Below are positions 11,542 through 24,849 of a stretch of DNA of 64,000 nucleotides, in pieces. Source of the stretch: Jaltomata sinuosa (taxonomy: Eukaryota; Streptophyta; Magnoliopsida; Solanales; Solanaceae). Numbering within the stretch: position 1 is the stretch's first letter; each line of letters opens with the position of its first letter. The stretch spans positions 1 to 64,000 of the forward strand of contig QJPP01000327.1 in NCBI GenBank assembly GCA_003996215.1. Reading direction: 5' to 3'. The notes below the pieces were generated by a model that saw only the letters and a list, made by a program, of their open reading frames with translations, did not search any database and was not told the DNA's origin. Position numbers and translations under genes: made by a program.

Positions 11542-14388
11542 TGTCACGCCCCTAGCTAGGAGGAGCGTACGTCAAGTGAGTTATACGAGAACCCGCTAAA
11601 CATATATACTAAACTCATGGTATATTATAAACTGATAAGAAACAATATGGACATCAACATGTGTTTACATATTCTGAAACATAAATAACTGAAAGGCCCA
11701 CTAGACAAACTGTACAGCTGAAACAAAACTATGTCTAAGAAGCCTCTAAAGAGTCCGCAACTGAAAATCTGATAACTAGTCGGGATAGGGCCCCGACATA
11801 CCCAACATACGATATGTACATAAATCCAAAACATGTGACCTAGGCATCTGATAGCTCCAGAGAGAGGTGGAGCTTACCAACTGATCAACGGGAAGGCACT
11901 GGTCTACTGTGGATGTCTGCTAGCCTGAGTACCTGAGCCTGCATTCATAAAATGCAATGCCCAAAAATAAAGGGATGTCAGTACATATGAAACATGTACT
12001 GGTATGTAAAGCAAACTGAATAGCAAGTAGACATGTAAGAATGCTCACTGAATTGAATATCAAAGATAGGAAAATCTGAGCATACACATACAGGGAATGT
12101 AATTTGAAACTGAAAGTGAAACTAATACAATGACCAATATCAGGGGTCCTTATATAACGTCTTATACACTACTTAATTACATATGTTTAAAATCCCTAGA
12201 ATTTGCCTAGGTGACATCTTCACCCTTTTACATAATTTATCTACTCTTTATGTAATACTAACTTTCAGGAAGTCACAAGATGGCCTGCTGTCGGCGATCA
12301 GTGACACCTGTTTGGCATTTGTAGCCAACTATCACAACCATGTGTGAAATCTCATAGTCTGGATAACGTGGTTTGTCAAGGTACGCCCTCCAGGGCTCCT
12401 GTAAGGTTTGCCCACAGGCCTGTGTAGTCAGGGAATCCACGACAGGAATTTCCATCTGACTCTGTTTGAGTTCTGTGCAAAGAATAGAGTCGCATGTAGT
12501 GGCCCTAATGATACCCACCCCACGCTGCAGAGTGGGCTATAATCTCGTCTTGGTTGTAAAGGCTCATAGTAGGCAACTTATAAATCATATAACTCGTTAT
12601 CTGAATATTGATTACTTTATTTTAGCTGAAGAATCATATATCTATGTGATCTTATATACTTAGGTCTATTTTGTGGCCAATTAATTTCTCTAAGTTCATG
12701 ACATATATGCTCGGTAACTTCTAAGAGTTTCAACTGAAGACATGTATGATCGTGTGAAACATGTGACTTCTTTGACTAGAAATGAGTACTATAACTCTAT
12801 AGGTTTAGAACTCCACTCGAGAGAGACCTATAATAGAATTAAGCTTTTCTTTCAAGAAGCATATAATCTATGACTATCTTTATAGGAGGAACATGTGACT
12901 CTAGGTCGTGCCTTGATGGCGAAAAGAGGTTTTAGCTTTACATACCTTACTTCGAGACTCTCTCTCCCTTATGTAGCGTCATTGGTTCCCGTCAAACACT
13001 CCTTATCTATGACATAACAACATATTCAATAGTATAAGCGACTAACCAAGAAATATGGCGAGGTCGGGAAGATGATAATAGCTTACGAGCGACAAGCTTA
13101 GCAAATAAGATAATTAAATGGTGTATCGTCCCACCTCTCTTTTCCCCTTATCAACTGAACTATGACCACCTATGAAGTCAATATTAATCCCTCCATCAAT
13201 TCCTTACAATATGCAGCCCATTCCATATCCCAAACAAGGTCATAAACTTGACCCCTCGACTTTTAAATACCGCCTCGGGAGTTCTTTATTTAGTAGCGTT
13301 TAAATGACCCTTTAATCTCATAGATTAAGTTGGGAGAGAATTATAACATTTAATACAGTGATAGGAAGCCAAATAACATATAAACAACATCCTCAATCCA
13401 TTTAGGCATTTTATCAAACACTTGACGAGGGACAAGCTTGCAAGAGCTATAGAAATCGTGTTTGCTATACCTAGCGTCCCTCCTTATCTCAGCAGGCTTG
13501 TTGCCTTAATACACCACAATACACACCTCATTTATTACACAGTACAACCATTACAGCCCTCTACATACTCCCTCCTCACCGAATATATTAGTTACAATGG
13601 GCAAAATATGGACTCACGGCTTCCTTTTACCGTACCGTGAGTCCTACCCGTAAACTATACTTAAAACAACTCTTAGAGTCATATTTATAGGGATAGAACA
13701 GCAGCCATACCTTTATCAATAAGAATACAATCCCTGCACTCTTTTTATCTTCAATAACAACACCTTTTCCTTCAAGAAAACACTTGACTAATTATGTTTC
13801 CGTCACCTACGATGAAAAATACACTTGATTCTTGAAGGAATTCACTTACCTTAGGCTAGGGAGGGCTTAAGATGAAGAAGAACTGAAGAAAACAAGTGTT
13901 AAGCAGGTCTCTTATGTTCTGATATGTATGGGGGACGAAATCCAAAAGTTTCAATATAAATACACCACTTTTGGCCGACTTACCTAAGGCTGCCACATGT
14001 CCCGCAATGATTGGGCAGTGCGCGTGTCTGTAGTAAAATGCACATGTCCCGCAGTGATTGGGCAGCGTTTTGTTGCGTTGCAAACTATACTCAAATACCT
14101 TTAATTTGGTACTTCATAGGACCTCTAAATCATTTTATATTGAGAGATATACCCATTACAAGTAAGACCTTGTACTAGCTTGCTTGAAATAGTCCACCGT
14201 AGTGAATCCTTCAATTTGAACTTTTGTTCCAAGTCTCCATTTGGTCTATAACCTTGGTATATCACTTCAAATGGCTTAGTATAAGCATCCCTTTGTATAA
14301 TTATCTATTCACAACCTTATCTTCTTGGTTCATAATGATTCCTTCACGTTTACGAGTTGCACGCGTATCTTAAGTTCGGGGCACTACA
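11542..14388 (-). repeat. 5' LTR of element C (right)
   Basis: A 2847-bp partner of the left LTR, running TGTCACGCCCC to GGGCACTACA. A splice-donor-like TAAG|GTAAGTGAAT lies on the minus strand with GT at 13849-13848, 539 bases into the LTR. Near 13995-14065 it carries a second copy of CATGTCCCGCAGTGATTGGG that replaces about 40 bases present in the left LTR. All open frames inside are incidental. Confidence 0.92.
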
Positions 14389-17300
14389 TCCGCCTTCAAA
14401 GATTTCATATCAAACAGGAGATTGGATTTACATTTCTCTCTCCTCATTGTAGGTAACCAAGAGCCATCTAGAAATGAGAGTATTTTTTTAAGAACTGCAA
14501 GTTGAAGTTAAGCAATGTCGAAAGAGCCAATGTGTAACTGAACATCAAACAAAGAACCAAGGCACTCCATGACCTTTCCAAGGTCATTGATTCACGTACT
14601 TCTTATTTCTCAAGGATTATGCGCATAAATCATACACAGATCAACAACTGGAAAACTCTGACTTTATGCTCCTCACAACACGATCTCAACATGCTTATCA
14701 TAATACTACACCAGGATTATCATGAGCGCAAAAAACTGAAAAATGTCTGACCTTTTTCAGTTGGATTCCCCTGCCGCAGACTGTCAGGCTTGATGAGGGA
14801 CTACAATCTGTACCAAATAGAATGGCTTGGTACTTCTAATCAGAAAAGGAAGATTTTAGTATGACAAAGGAGAAAAAAAGAAGTTCCCCACATCCTTTTA
14901 ACAATCTACTTACGAATACATCGTAACCATCCAAAAAGCACTGAACAACTCCCCTCGAGAAGAGGATAGGATTTTCCCCCACCTACTGCCAGAAGCAAAC
15001 ACAATAAAGGTTAGACAGACACTATTGCCTGCAATTTGCGAGGAGATAGAAAATAGGAACATGCAATGACGGTAGAAAACTGCTTCAATTTGTGTAATCC
15101 AGCTTCCCAACCATGACAAGAATGCACCTAGAAAGATGTATACAAACGGAAAACAAAAGGAAATCAAGGAAAGAAGATTTGACGAAATAAAGAGAGAGCT
15201 TCAAGTAACTGCCAGGTTAATCATGCCCTGCACAATCTGAAGAAAGCAAAACTAACAGCTCAAAACTTAATTCCCCACCAAGAAACTCACTTCAAAACAG
15301 GTCGGTACTTAATTCCATTTCATTGGAGTCTCATTTTCAACACCATAACAACCGCAAGAAACTCCACTAATGCACAAAAAAAGCCAAGGCCCAGCGAAAA
15401 AACAAGTATCTAACCTGAATTGAAGATTGAAAATCCAGATGCACAGTTATTTCACCAACATCCTTTAGCTATCATCCAAGTATCTGATATTCTACCAACA
15501 AGTTTTCCCACATTTGTTTCCAGGGAAGGAACTCAACTAACTTCTCCGAACAAGTCAGAATAACTCATAAGTTGGTCGAAGGTGAAGAGTCCCCAAGAAT
15601 TCCATCTGGGACAATAACACCCAGAAAAGAGAACAACGTGATGCATAATGTTTCCAGAGTTGACAACATCCAGCATAGCTAAACAACAAAAATTAGGCCT
15701 AGATGATCATAAAAATCAAAAGGAATCAGGATTTTACCAAGGACTGCATGCAGTGGTACACATTAACAATATCTATATAACGAGACTGATAAGGGCCACA
15801 TAGGAAAAGTTGACCAATACCCCATTATTATGATTATTGAGCGATGCAAATAAATAGAACTCCACAAGCTATATTTTGGTGCAAACATAGAAGACCTCTT
15901 CCTTTGCACCTAGTATGCCATAACTATAACTATTGAGCAACAAAGAAAACAAAATGCATCTGTACCAATAATCCAGGGATAAACATAGAAGACCATGAAA
16001 TATTGGAATTACCAAGAAACTCTCGGATCAAAGGGGATAACTTCCTTCGAATAAAATCTAGGACATATTCACACTCGACAACAAGTAACTTGTAGACTAT
16101 AAAATTGATTAAGAAAAAGAACCATATAACCCAGGAAGTTAATGTGCAGACCAGTTCTTCCTGCTTTAGCATAAACAATACACACATATAGAACAGAAGG
16201 AGAGAAAGACATTCCCCAATCCTGTGAGCCATGACTTGTTGAACGCAGGTACAAGAACCAATGAAGTAAAAAAATGTGCCTCATGCTCCTATGCGGTAAG
16301 CGTAAAGAGAGCACACAAAAAGAATACATAACAATACGCAACACTAACCACTTCCCAAAGCAACTTAACTAGAAAAGTAGTACAGACCAAGAAAGAACAT
16401 AAAAAACAGAAGCTAAACTCAGTAAATGGATGAGAAATATTAAAGTCTAAGCACTAGCAAGCTGGCAGAAAAGGTGTGACAATTGTATTCATTAAATTAA
16501 AAACATCAAGGGATGGTCGACAAAGAGATTGAAGTAGGTGAAACCTACAACTTCAAAAAGATGGACTAATTTTTTTTTGATGAGTAGAGATTTTATTTTA
16601 AAAAATATATTCAAGATTTCTTTCCAACGAGGACTTTTGATAAGACTTTCCACTTATGTTACTTAAAGCATGCAAAAACTCAAAAAGAACACTGCTAGCA
16701 TACCAGAATTTATGGAAACAACTTGGCCAGAGCTGCTTGCTGTTATTTAACATGCAGAAACTTTCACGAGAATTCCCATAACACTTGAATTGATAGTGAA
16801 GCATGCTCGAGCTCAAAAAGATGCTAGCATACTAGAATTTACGGAACAACTTGGCCAGAGCTGCTTACTGTGCTTCAACATGCAGAAATTTCCATGAGAA
16901 TCCTCATAACACTTGAATTGAGAGGAGAGACAAGTATATGAGCAGGGAAACAACTCGTGAAAATTGACAAATCAGGGTCTCTTGATGACACGAACTACAA
17001 CATTTTCATACTTAAGGCGAACAACTACACATAAACAGGTGCAGTAAGAATGGCCGTACTTGGGACATACTAACACCACACATGAAATCATCAATACGTT
17101 AATGACAGATTCTACTATGGGGTCCTTAACTGACAAATTCTATTATCACAATTAGAACACCCAAGACTTCCCAAGACATACAAACCACAACACTCCTACA
17201 ATTTTAATCAGTAGCTAGTTGAAACCTACATTCCTGGCAGACTTTTTTGAAATCTCTTTCAAGCACACAAATCCAACTCCCCTATTTGTCCGTCCAAAAA

Positions 17301-17636
17301 TAGGGAGGTTTCCTATCTTAATTTCATTTCCTTGAATTGGTTACTATCAGGCAAGATGCCCTACGCATTTTCCTGATGAGGAAACCCTACCACCGATCAT
17401 GCGAAGCTAGGAAGTAATTGCTAGATAAGAAAGATCAGACAAAAAGAAAAGAATAACAGCCAGCATGGATTAGTGAGTTTTAAGTAGCTTTTACGCACCT
17501 AGGCTGAAGCGAAGTTGCTGATATATTAGATAAATAAGGAAATTTTGAAAAAGAAAATAAGGTCTCTCTTTCTACAATGCACTTTTTTTGTTAAAATAAA
17601 GTATATCCTTAAAATTGTCAACATTATACATCAAGG

Positions 17637-17745
17637 TTTAGGTTCAGGGTTCAGCGTGCAGCGTGCAACATGCAGGGTGCTGGGTGATGGGTGATGGGTG
17701 CAGGGCGCAGGGTGCAGGGTGCAGGGTGATGGGTGCTACCGCACC
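17637..17745. repeat. Degenerate GGTGCAGG/GGTTCAGG minisatellite
   Basis: An irregular run of GGGTGCA, GGGTGAT and GGTTCAG units. The sister copy has a shorter version at 34420-34455 (repeats of GGTTCAG). The heptamer resembles a decayed telomere-type repeat, but no clean TTTAGGG array exists. Confidence 0.6.
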
Positions 17746-17796
17746 AAACTAATGCCCTGCTCTTCCAAATTATTCAATATTTCGAGGACATCATCA

Positions 17797-17986
17797 AGGG
17801 CGGAGCCAACCTTTGGCTAAGGGGTTCATCCGAACCCCTTTCGGTGGAAAATTATACTATTTTTATATAGTTAAAATTATTTTTTTATGTATATATAGTA
17901 GATGTTAAATCCCCTTCGGCTAGTTTATATATTTATTTTTATCAGATTTTGAACCCCCTTCGTGGAAATCCTGGCTCCGCCTCTGA
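17797..17986. mobile_element. 190-bp hAT-like MITE
   Basis: The inserted block starts AGGGCGGAGCCA and ends TGGCTCCGCCTCTGA, giving terminal inverted repeats around GGCGGAGCCA. It is flanked by the direct repeat ACATCATCA (17788-17796 and 17987-17995). The sister copy near 34500 lacks the block and reads straight through. An 8-9-bp target duplication and this terminus fit non-autonomous hAT elements common in Solanaceae. There is no coding capacity. Confidence 0.78.
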
Positions 17987-20900
17987 ACATCATCATCTGC
18001 GGTGTTGAAGAAAAAATTGGAACAAAATCGAGATGTTTCTGTTTAGTTTTGATATTATCAACAAAAAACTATAGAGAATATAGAGAAATACTTGGTCAAA
18101 CCCAAATAGCTTTAGCAGCTATAAAGCAGTGGTCGTGAACCAAACTAAAAAGTGCTTCTACGCGTGTGGCCAGTTCTTAAAGCCAATCCAAACACCGTCT
18201 AAGAATGGGACTGATAGGTAAGAAGTAAGCTGACTCGTGGTTAATTGCACCAGAAAATATTTATCTGTTCCTGGGCAGTTCCCTTACCAGACTGCTCATC
18301 ATATCATGAAACAATATCACAAACTAATTTGATAAGTCGAGCATGAAAAATCTAACATGTATTTATCGAAAAAGAAAAATTCAAACTCTATTACCAACCT
18401 AGAAGATATAAAGCCCTCATTTCATGTAGACAAAGTCCATGTAGTCACTACAGACAAGGAAAACGGTGTTCTGGCATGTGTAAAATTAAATTTCAATCAG
18501 AACATGTTGGAAATCCACTTGAAACAACATTGAACTCCTTCAAGTCATCACCCAAAAAAAGTCCTTGCATGTAATCCAAACAACCCAACCGGGATAACAT
18601 CTTCCTAGGAAGAATACAGGACTGGATGCAACCAAGGAAAATCAAGGTAAAATAACATAGTGACACAATAAAAGCACAAGGTAGCCACTTCAAAATGAAT
18701 TTGCCAACCCAAATAACTATTGCTCAATGTCACTCCTCACCCCCATTGCCAAAACAAATAAATTACAAGCTCCTGCCTCTCCATTGCTTGACTAGGCATT
18801 CGACCATGAAAAGGCAATAAAGTAATATGCAAAACTTTAACTTCTCCAGAAAATCAAAATTCCCAAAACATGTACCCCAGTGTAAATACTAGCATCCATC
18901 TCATTGAAATCCAAATTCTAACAACATAACAGCCCAGACAATACCAACCACACAACACACTGCCCAAGATCAAAGCCGGAAAAAATAGATAAATGCAGAA
19001 CAAAAACTAAAAAGCCGGAATGCTAAAATTGCACCCCTAAATTCCTCAAAATCCTCCAAGACCCATATTCAGCAATCTATCTACTGTAATAAGACCGAAA
19101 ATAACTGCTCTAAAATGCACCCCTGAATTCCTCAAAATCGTCCAAAGACCCCTATTAAGAAATATATTTACTATAATAAGACCAAAAACAACCCCAATTA
19201 GTCAAGTGGCAAAATTTCCACCAACATTTACCAAAACTAGACAAGCCAGAGAATAAGCAAACATATGCTTAGAGATTAAGGTAAAAGGAGTCCAAAGATT
19301 CTACCATCTTCAATGCAGGAGAACACCACCAAATGACGGAAGAAAGGTGACCGAAGCACCACATAAGAGAGACCAGAGACGACCTCCCATCTCTAGAAGC
19401 CGAAAGACTGCATTACAATAGGAGCACGAAAAACACCAAGCTCAGAACTGTAGATGAACATCCCCAATTATGTTACAGAAATTATCTTTCATTGGATAGC
19501 TTCTCATTTGTTATGGCTCAGTCCTCCTATAGCAGCGGATATTGGAGGCAGACCCCCATCTTTGGTGGCGTAACAAACAAAACAAGTATAGAAGCAGAAT
19601 GAACAATATAACACGTACCAGAGCACCACATAACATTATTAGATTAGCCTTACATCGTCCCCCTAAAAGAAGGCTGTCTCTGGTAGAGATAAGAACATAA
19701 GGCTGTGGATGAATATAACAGCACAAGACACTAGATAAACATAGAACAATGCCAGTTGAGAACCTTCATGTTACAAGCAGTCTCAAGGAAGCTTCAAGTT
19801 GCAGGGAAAATATCAAATATCTTCAGCCAAAGGACACCAATATGAGTAGACGTACTAATTTTTCCCACACACGAACACCAAAAAGATACACTAATCCAAC
19901 TTGTTCTAATTTTTTTTAAAGAATATCACAGTATAGTTTGCAACAACCAAATATTTATCTTATCTGCATACCCAGAAACAGGCAAGGTAAATCCAGTGTC
20001 AAAGGTAAGACAGGGAATCAAGTCCACAGCCGCAAATAAAATTTTCCAAAATCACAATAAGAGGTCATATGAAGAAACCTAAAAAAAAAACTAAAAACAT
20101 GATCAAGCCAACACAGCAGGATCTGTCAACCAAGAAAACTCAAAAAGCTCCCAGAACCTTAACGCATATTCTCATTTAGTCCCCCACATGGAACTATAGT
20201 TCTCCACACTGAAAAATCAAAAATGTTTTCAAATATCTAATCTACATCCCATAATGCACAAAAAAGAATTCAATTTGAAGCCCCATAAAAGGACAAATCA
20301 TCACTATGAACAGGAAGGCAGAGAAAAATTCTCAAAAATAATAGCATTTCCAGCACATCTGAATAAGATGACATGATGAGATTCCCTAGCCACTTAATCA
20401 CACCATACATGCAGCATTAGCAAGATCCATATACCAAAAGATTCCTGCTTAGAAACTATATTCCCTGAAGCAACTGAATTCAAAACTTGTCAGAGAGGCT
20501 GAATGTACAACCTTGTAACGATATACTCAAAACACATTGTAACCTAAACCAAAAAGCACTGCACAACTCCTCTCAAGAAAAGTGAAGGCTTTCTTAGCAG
20601 CCAAAATACACCTACTGCCAGAAGAAACCACAATAAAGTTAAGGCAGACACTATTCCCAGCAACTTGCGAGGACATAGCAAATGAAAACATGCAGCAATT
20701 GCAGAAAACAACTTCAAATTATTTTATGTAAACCAGCTTCCCAACCATGGCAAGAATGCACCTAAAAATATATATACGAACCAGAAAGCACCAAGGAAAC
20801 CGAGGAAAAGAAGATTTGACGGAAATCAACAGAAATGTTCAATAATGAATCTTAAACCCGACAAATATTGCTCAATAATACTGATAACACCTCCAACCAG

Positions 20901-22689
20901 TTTATTCAGGCCCTGTTCATTTTGAAGAAGGCAAAACTAACTACTCAAAACTGAATTTTGCACCAAGAAACTCACTCCCGTATCAGTTCGCACACACAAC
21001 ATTCCATTGGTGTTCAATTTTCAACACCATAACAATTGCAAGAAACTCCACTAATGCACAAAGAAAAAAACAGGCCCGACAGGAAACAATTATCTTACAT
21101 GAATTGAAGATTGAAAATCCAGATGCACAGTTATTTCACCAACCTCCTTTAACTATCCTCCAAGAATCTAATATTCTACCTCCAAACTTTCCCACAACTG
21201 TGTCCAGGGACAAGTCGTAATAACCTATAAAGTTAGCCAAAGGTGAAAAGTGACCAGGAATTCCATCTAATTGGATAACACCGAGAAAAAAAAGAACCAA
21301 GGTGATGCATTTTGATCCAGAGTTGAACACAACCAGCATAACTGATCAGCGAAAATTAGGCCTAGATGATCATCAAAGTCAAAAAGAATCAGGATTTGGC
21401 CAAGGACCTTCATACAGTGGTACAACCAACAGTATAATGAGACTGAAAAGAGTACCGAGAAATTCTCTTGCTGGAAGAGCCAAGCAATTGTCTAGCAAAG
21501 ATAGAAGCATTGCCATGAGGAGGGTACTGATAAAACTAGCCTCACCATCCACAATGCTAAGATGCACGGGTGCTAATTGACAAAAACTTGGAGCCAGAAA
21601 TGCATTAGAAAGGTCTACCATAAGGGAACCGGGATATGAACCAGGACATGTAGCTGATAACAAATAGTTACTAGCTGGAGTACCTAAAGCTCCAGATGGA
21701 TTTCATGTGACCTGAAAATACATGCAACGAGAGATCACAAGTAAAGATAGGTGAAGATGAGACGGATGTAGCAACCAAGTTGATCTATAACATTACAACT
21801 CTCAGACCCCAGTATCCAATGTAATCTGTGCTAGCATATGTTCATTTGCATATAGAATCCAACATTGGGTTAACAAGCTATAACATAACCTGAAATGAAC
21901 ACTAGATATGCAGTTCACAGATTCATTAATTAGACGATCCAATCCTTGTTCCACAGACAAATATGTCTAGAAAACCGACGAAGGAGGGAAAAGGTCAAAG
22001 TAGTATCACCTCACAGATCAGAGCAGATCAGTTGAACATTATTACTACTTCACAGTGCAGGCAACTATACTACAATCAGGATCAAAAGAATTTATAGTCT
22101 CTTTGAAACAACAACAGCCCAAGCTTCCATGTAACAACAAACGAAGGAGCCATCTTAACATATAAGTTGCAGAGAATGCAAGCACTTGAGCATGCTCAGA
22201 TAATAAATCCAAAGTCCGGGCAAGCCCTAGTCCTACTTGTGAAATAATCGGACGTAATGAGACCACAGGGAGTATCGGCTGACACCCTTATCCTAGAACA
22301 ATATTATGTCTGTGTAGGACTAGGACAACTCTTGGGATCAAAGACCCGAAGCATCAAAACAAAAATAACATCCGCTCAAAAAAATAGAATGGAATATTGT
22401 TAAATTAGAAGGAAGATGAGGAATCAGGTCCAAACCAAATGTTCACTGCCCTGATGCTGAAATCCCGAAGAAGGTCAAAAGCATCTACGTAACGAACACC
22501 TTGAAATACGAATCCAAACATGATCACACTATGACCAGTCTTGATATATTCACTAATCACCAATGATCATCAAGAAAATAATCACATGAGTGAACTCCTA
22601 CAAGGAGAAATACTCGAGACTTCAAAACAAAACTCATGCTTCAATCCCCCTTTAGAACAAATTACTGGACCAAAAAAGTTGAACAATAG

Positions 22690-23525
22690 ATCTCCATCCA
22701 CAGCTATTGAGTTCAAAACTCCTTTTGAGGTTTGGTCCAGTTCGCCTGCTGATTATTCAAATTTGAGAATATTTGGTTGTCTTGCTTATGCTCATGTGAG
22801 GGATAGAAAACTTGAGCCGAGGGCAAAAAAATGCATATTTCTAGGGTATGCAACTAGAGTGAAAGGTTACAGACTGTGGTGCATAGATCAAAATACTCCA
22901 GGGTTAGTTATTAGTAGGGATGTGACATTCAATGAATCTGCCTCACTGGACAGTCAAAAGGAGAATTAAGGCGATAGCAGAAATAGATCGTGGTGTCAGT
23001 GACCGCATAGAGCAAGAAATTTAATCTCCACTAGCTCAACCTAGTAGTTCAGAAGAGGAGGAGGTGCAAAACCTTAATCAAGATGATAATGTTGATGCAC
23101 CTATGCAACAACAATCGTATAGCATTGCAACAGGCAGAGAGAAGAGAGTGATCAACTGGCCAAAGAGGTTTGTAAAAGTAGTTGATGAAAATCTTTCTGG
23201 ATTTGCAGATTTTGTGGAATTTGCTTTGTCAGTTGCAGAGACCATTGACGTGTTTGAGCCTAATAGCTATAAAGAAGCTATTTATGGTTCCACGGGAGAT
23301 CGATAGATTGGTGCTATGGGTAAAGAGATTGAGTCACTTCACAAGAATCGAACATGAAAGTTTGATTCATTGCTAAAGGGACAAAAGGTAGTAGGCTGCA
23401 AAGGGATTGTTGATGTGAAGAAGATGCCGACATATGATAATCTGGCAGATGTGATTATCTAGGCAGTCCCGACTAATAAGTTTAGGCATTGCCTAGACTT
23501 GATTGGTGTGTGTAATACTCAGTGA
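22690..23525 (+). pseudogene. Ty1/copia pol fragment with internal deletion
   Basis: Positions 22690-22969 encode the C-terminal integrase region of a copia element: PFEVWSSSPADYSNLRIFGC, then KCIFLGYATRVKGYRLW. After one or two stops the linker continues (23064-23306). Before 23395 the start of reverse transcriptase is recognisable in the degraded run ending KVVGCK. The sequence then jumps directly to the C-terminal RNase H end (DNLADVI, then NKFRHCLDLIGV, to about 23520), so most of RT-RNase H is deleted. The upstream 50 codons of the open frame that starts at 22541 belong to the segmental repeat, not to copia. Confidence 0.85.
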
Positions 23526-23604
23526 GCCCTTTCGAGGGCTGAGGGCAATATATATATAAGAATATGCAAACCCCCAAAAGCAAATAATACAAAACTAGTT
23601 GATG

Positions 23605-23850
23605 ATAACAAAGATCGTACCTATAGTGATGGCACCTAGAGCTTCCACCTCTAGCCTACCAAGAAAGGCATATAACTGTTTGCGTACACCTCTGAACTGA
23701 GTACCCACACGACCACTTGTTGTACCTAGCTGAGCAGTCGATGCTTAAGGCTCGATCATCCCACATCGAGGACACTCTCTAGAAAAGTGACCAACCACCC
23801 CACAATCATAACAACCCCGAGAAGCACTACCCTGATCTAAAGTACTGGCC
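23605..23850 (-). pseudogene. Ty3/gypsy gag-protease junction fragment
   Basis: The minus strand encodes a zinc knuckle at 23772-23813 (CYDCGVVGHFSREC, C-x2-C-x4-H-x4-C), followed by a degraded linker and the start of a protease-like segment (YAFLGRLEVEA, then GAITIGTI). A stop codon falls soon after the knuckle. It is an isolated fragment, with plastid-like sequence joined on one side and copia sequence on the other. The family differs somewhat from element C. Confidence 0.75.
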
Positions 23851-24098
23851 TTTTTTTCCTAGGTGCTCATTTTGTCTGGGATTTTAGTTTAATGTTTCTA
23901 TTCAGCGGACGTGGTTGTTGGCAAGAACTTATTGAATCCATCGTTTGGGCTCATAATAAATTAAAAGTTGCTCCTGCTACTCAGCCGAGAGCCTTGAGCG
24001 TTATATAAGGACGTGCTGTAGGAGTAACCCATTACCTTCTGGGTGGAATTGCCACAACATGGGCATTCTTCTTAGCAAGAACTATTGCAGTAGGATGA
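23850..24098 (+). pseudogene. psaA: Plastid psaA 3' end (nuclear plastid insert)
   Basis: The plus strand encodes the C-terminus of the photosystem I P700 apoprotein A1: FLGAHFVW, FSGRGCWQELIESIVWAHNK, then ATQPRALS and GVTHYLLGGIATTWAFFLA, ending in TGA at 24096-24098 where the plastid gene also ends. An in-frame TAA stands where a Gln codon (CAA) is expected, and two or three other substitutions are visible (GYW to GCW, FVWA to FVWD). The fragment is therefore a decayed nuclear copy, not a functional gene. Confidence 0.9.
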
Positions 24099-24849
24099 TG
24101 GCTAACCATGTGAAATCTTTGGTTTTTTCCCTTCCTCGATCCCTATCCCATAGGTACAGTGTTTGAATCAATAAAGAACCTTTTCTTCTGTATGAATAGA
24201 TATTATTCCATTCCAAATCCTTCCCAATACCTCCCAAGGAAAATCTTGAATTTGGATCCTAAATTAACGGGTTAGTGTGAGCTTATCCATGCGGTTATGC
24301 ACTCTTTGAATAGGAATTCATTTGCTGAAAGATCCTGGCTTTCGTACTTTGATGGGTTTTCGAGATCCTTTCGATGACCTATGTTGAAGGGATATCTATC
24401 TAATTCGATCGATTGGGTAAAGCCCGCGGTAGCAACAAAACCGGGGAAAGTGTACAGAAAAGACAGTTCTTTTCTATTATATTAGATATATTAGACTATT
24501 ATATTAGATTAGTATTAGTTAGTGATCCAGACTTAGTGACTAAATCGATCCACTTGTAGGTAGCGGTAGGAGATATCCATTATTGTGGGATGGACCGTTC
24601 TCGAATTCCGGCTGGCATTTCTGTCAATCGGCAAGACACACATACTGGGAGGGTATGACTTCAAGGGATGGACTCGATCGAACAGCCAACCACTTGCTAT
24701 TTTTGTAGAAGATGAAATCCAAAAGACCATTATTAGCGTGTAGTAGATTGGCCCGAGTGCGTAATAGGACTGATCCTTTTGTCGACGGATGCTCTTATTA
24801 CACTCGTAGTCTCTGAAGGATGAGAACCAACTATGTAGCATCTACACCG
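24099..24849. other. Probable plastid-derived non-coding sequence
   Basis: The stretch around 24420-24540 (AAAGCCCGCGGTAGCAAC, then GGGGAAAG) resembles sequence of the plastid inverted repeat near ycf2, ycf15 and trnL as I remember it. The part 24540-24849 has a 102-codon minus-strand frame of unknown origin. Because it lies between psaA and ycf2 pieces, an organellar origin is the simplest reading. I could not identify it gene by gene. Confidence 0.5.

Larger units (their letters stand above)
3220..14388 (-). mobile_element. Complete Ty3/gypsy chromovirus C (Tekay/Del-like), minus strand
   Basis: An 11.2-kb element with two long LTRs (3220-6079 and 11542-14388), a tRNA-iMet-type primer binding site beside the right LTR, a polypurine tract beside the left LTR, and internal gag, protease, RT, RNase H, integrase and chromodomain in that order on the minus strand. 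It is flanked by the 5-bp direct repeat TCCGC (3215-3219 and 14389-14393). The paralogous uninterrupted sequence at 31116-31120 carries TCCGC once, so this is a clean single insertion. The two LTRs differ by a few percent by eye. Coding capacity is destroyed by several stops and at least one frameshift, so the element is complete in structure but not autonomous. It is younger than the segmental duplication it interrupts, or at least absent from the sister copy. Confidence 0.93.
14394..22689. repeat. Segmental repeat copy 1, main part (non-coding)
   Basis: This follows the right target duplication of element C and aligns in order with 31121-39640: 14394-17500 with 31121-34400, 18240-19000 with 34640-35420, 19015-20540 with 36027-37580 and 20540-22689 with 37560-39640. 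Some 600 bases present in the sister copy (35420-36020) are missing here between about 19000 and 19015. Within the copy, 14929-15740 and 20551-21400 are themselves related, so the 9-kb unit contains an older internal duplication. Open frames up to about 100 codons occur on both strands, but the corresponding frames in sister copies are shifted or stopped. I find no supported gene. Homology ends abruptly at 22689. Confidence 0.8.

Noticed and set aside
14910..16816. Several minus-strand frames of 70-100 codons as host genes
   Set aside because: They are hydrophobic translations of AT-rich DNA; equivalent frames in the sister copy (31700-33700) are shifted or stopped, and no domain is recognisable.
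21302..21663. Overlapping 92- and 94-codon frames on opposite strands as a gene
   Set aside because: Similar frames recur at 38429-38740 and 44664-44939 but with indels that break the frame; conservation is at the DNA level of the repeat.
22541..22969. 142-codon protein
   Set aside because: It is a chance fusion: the first 50 codons are segmental repeat and only the part after 22690 is copia integrase.
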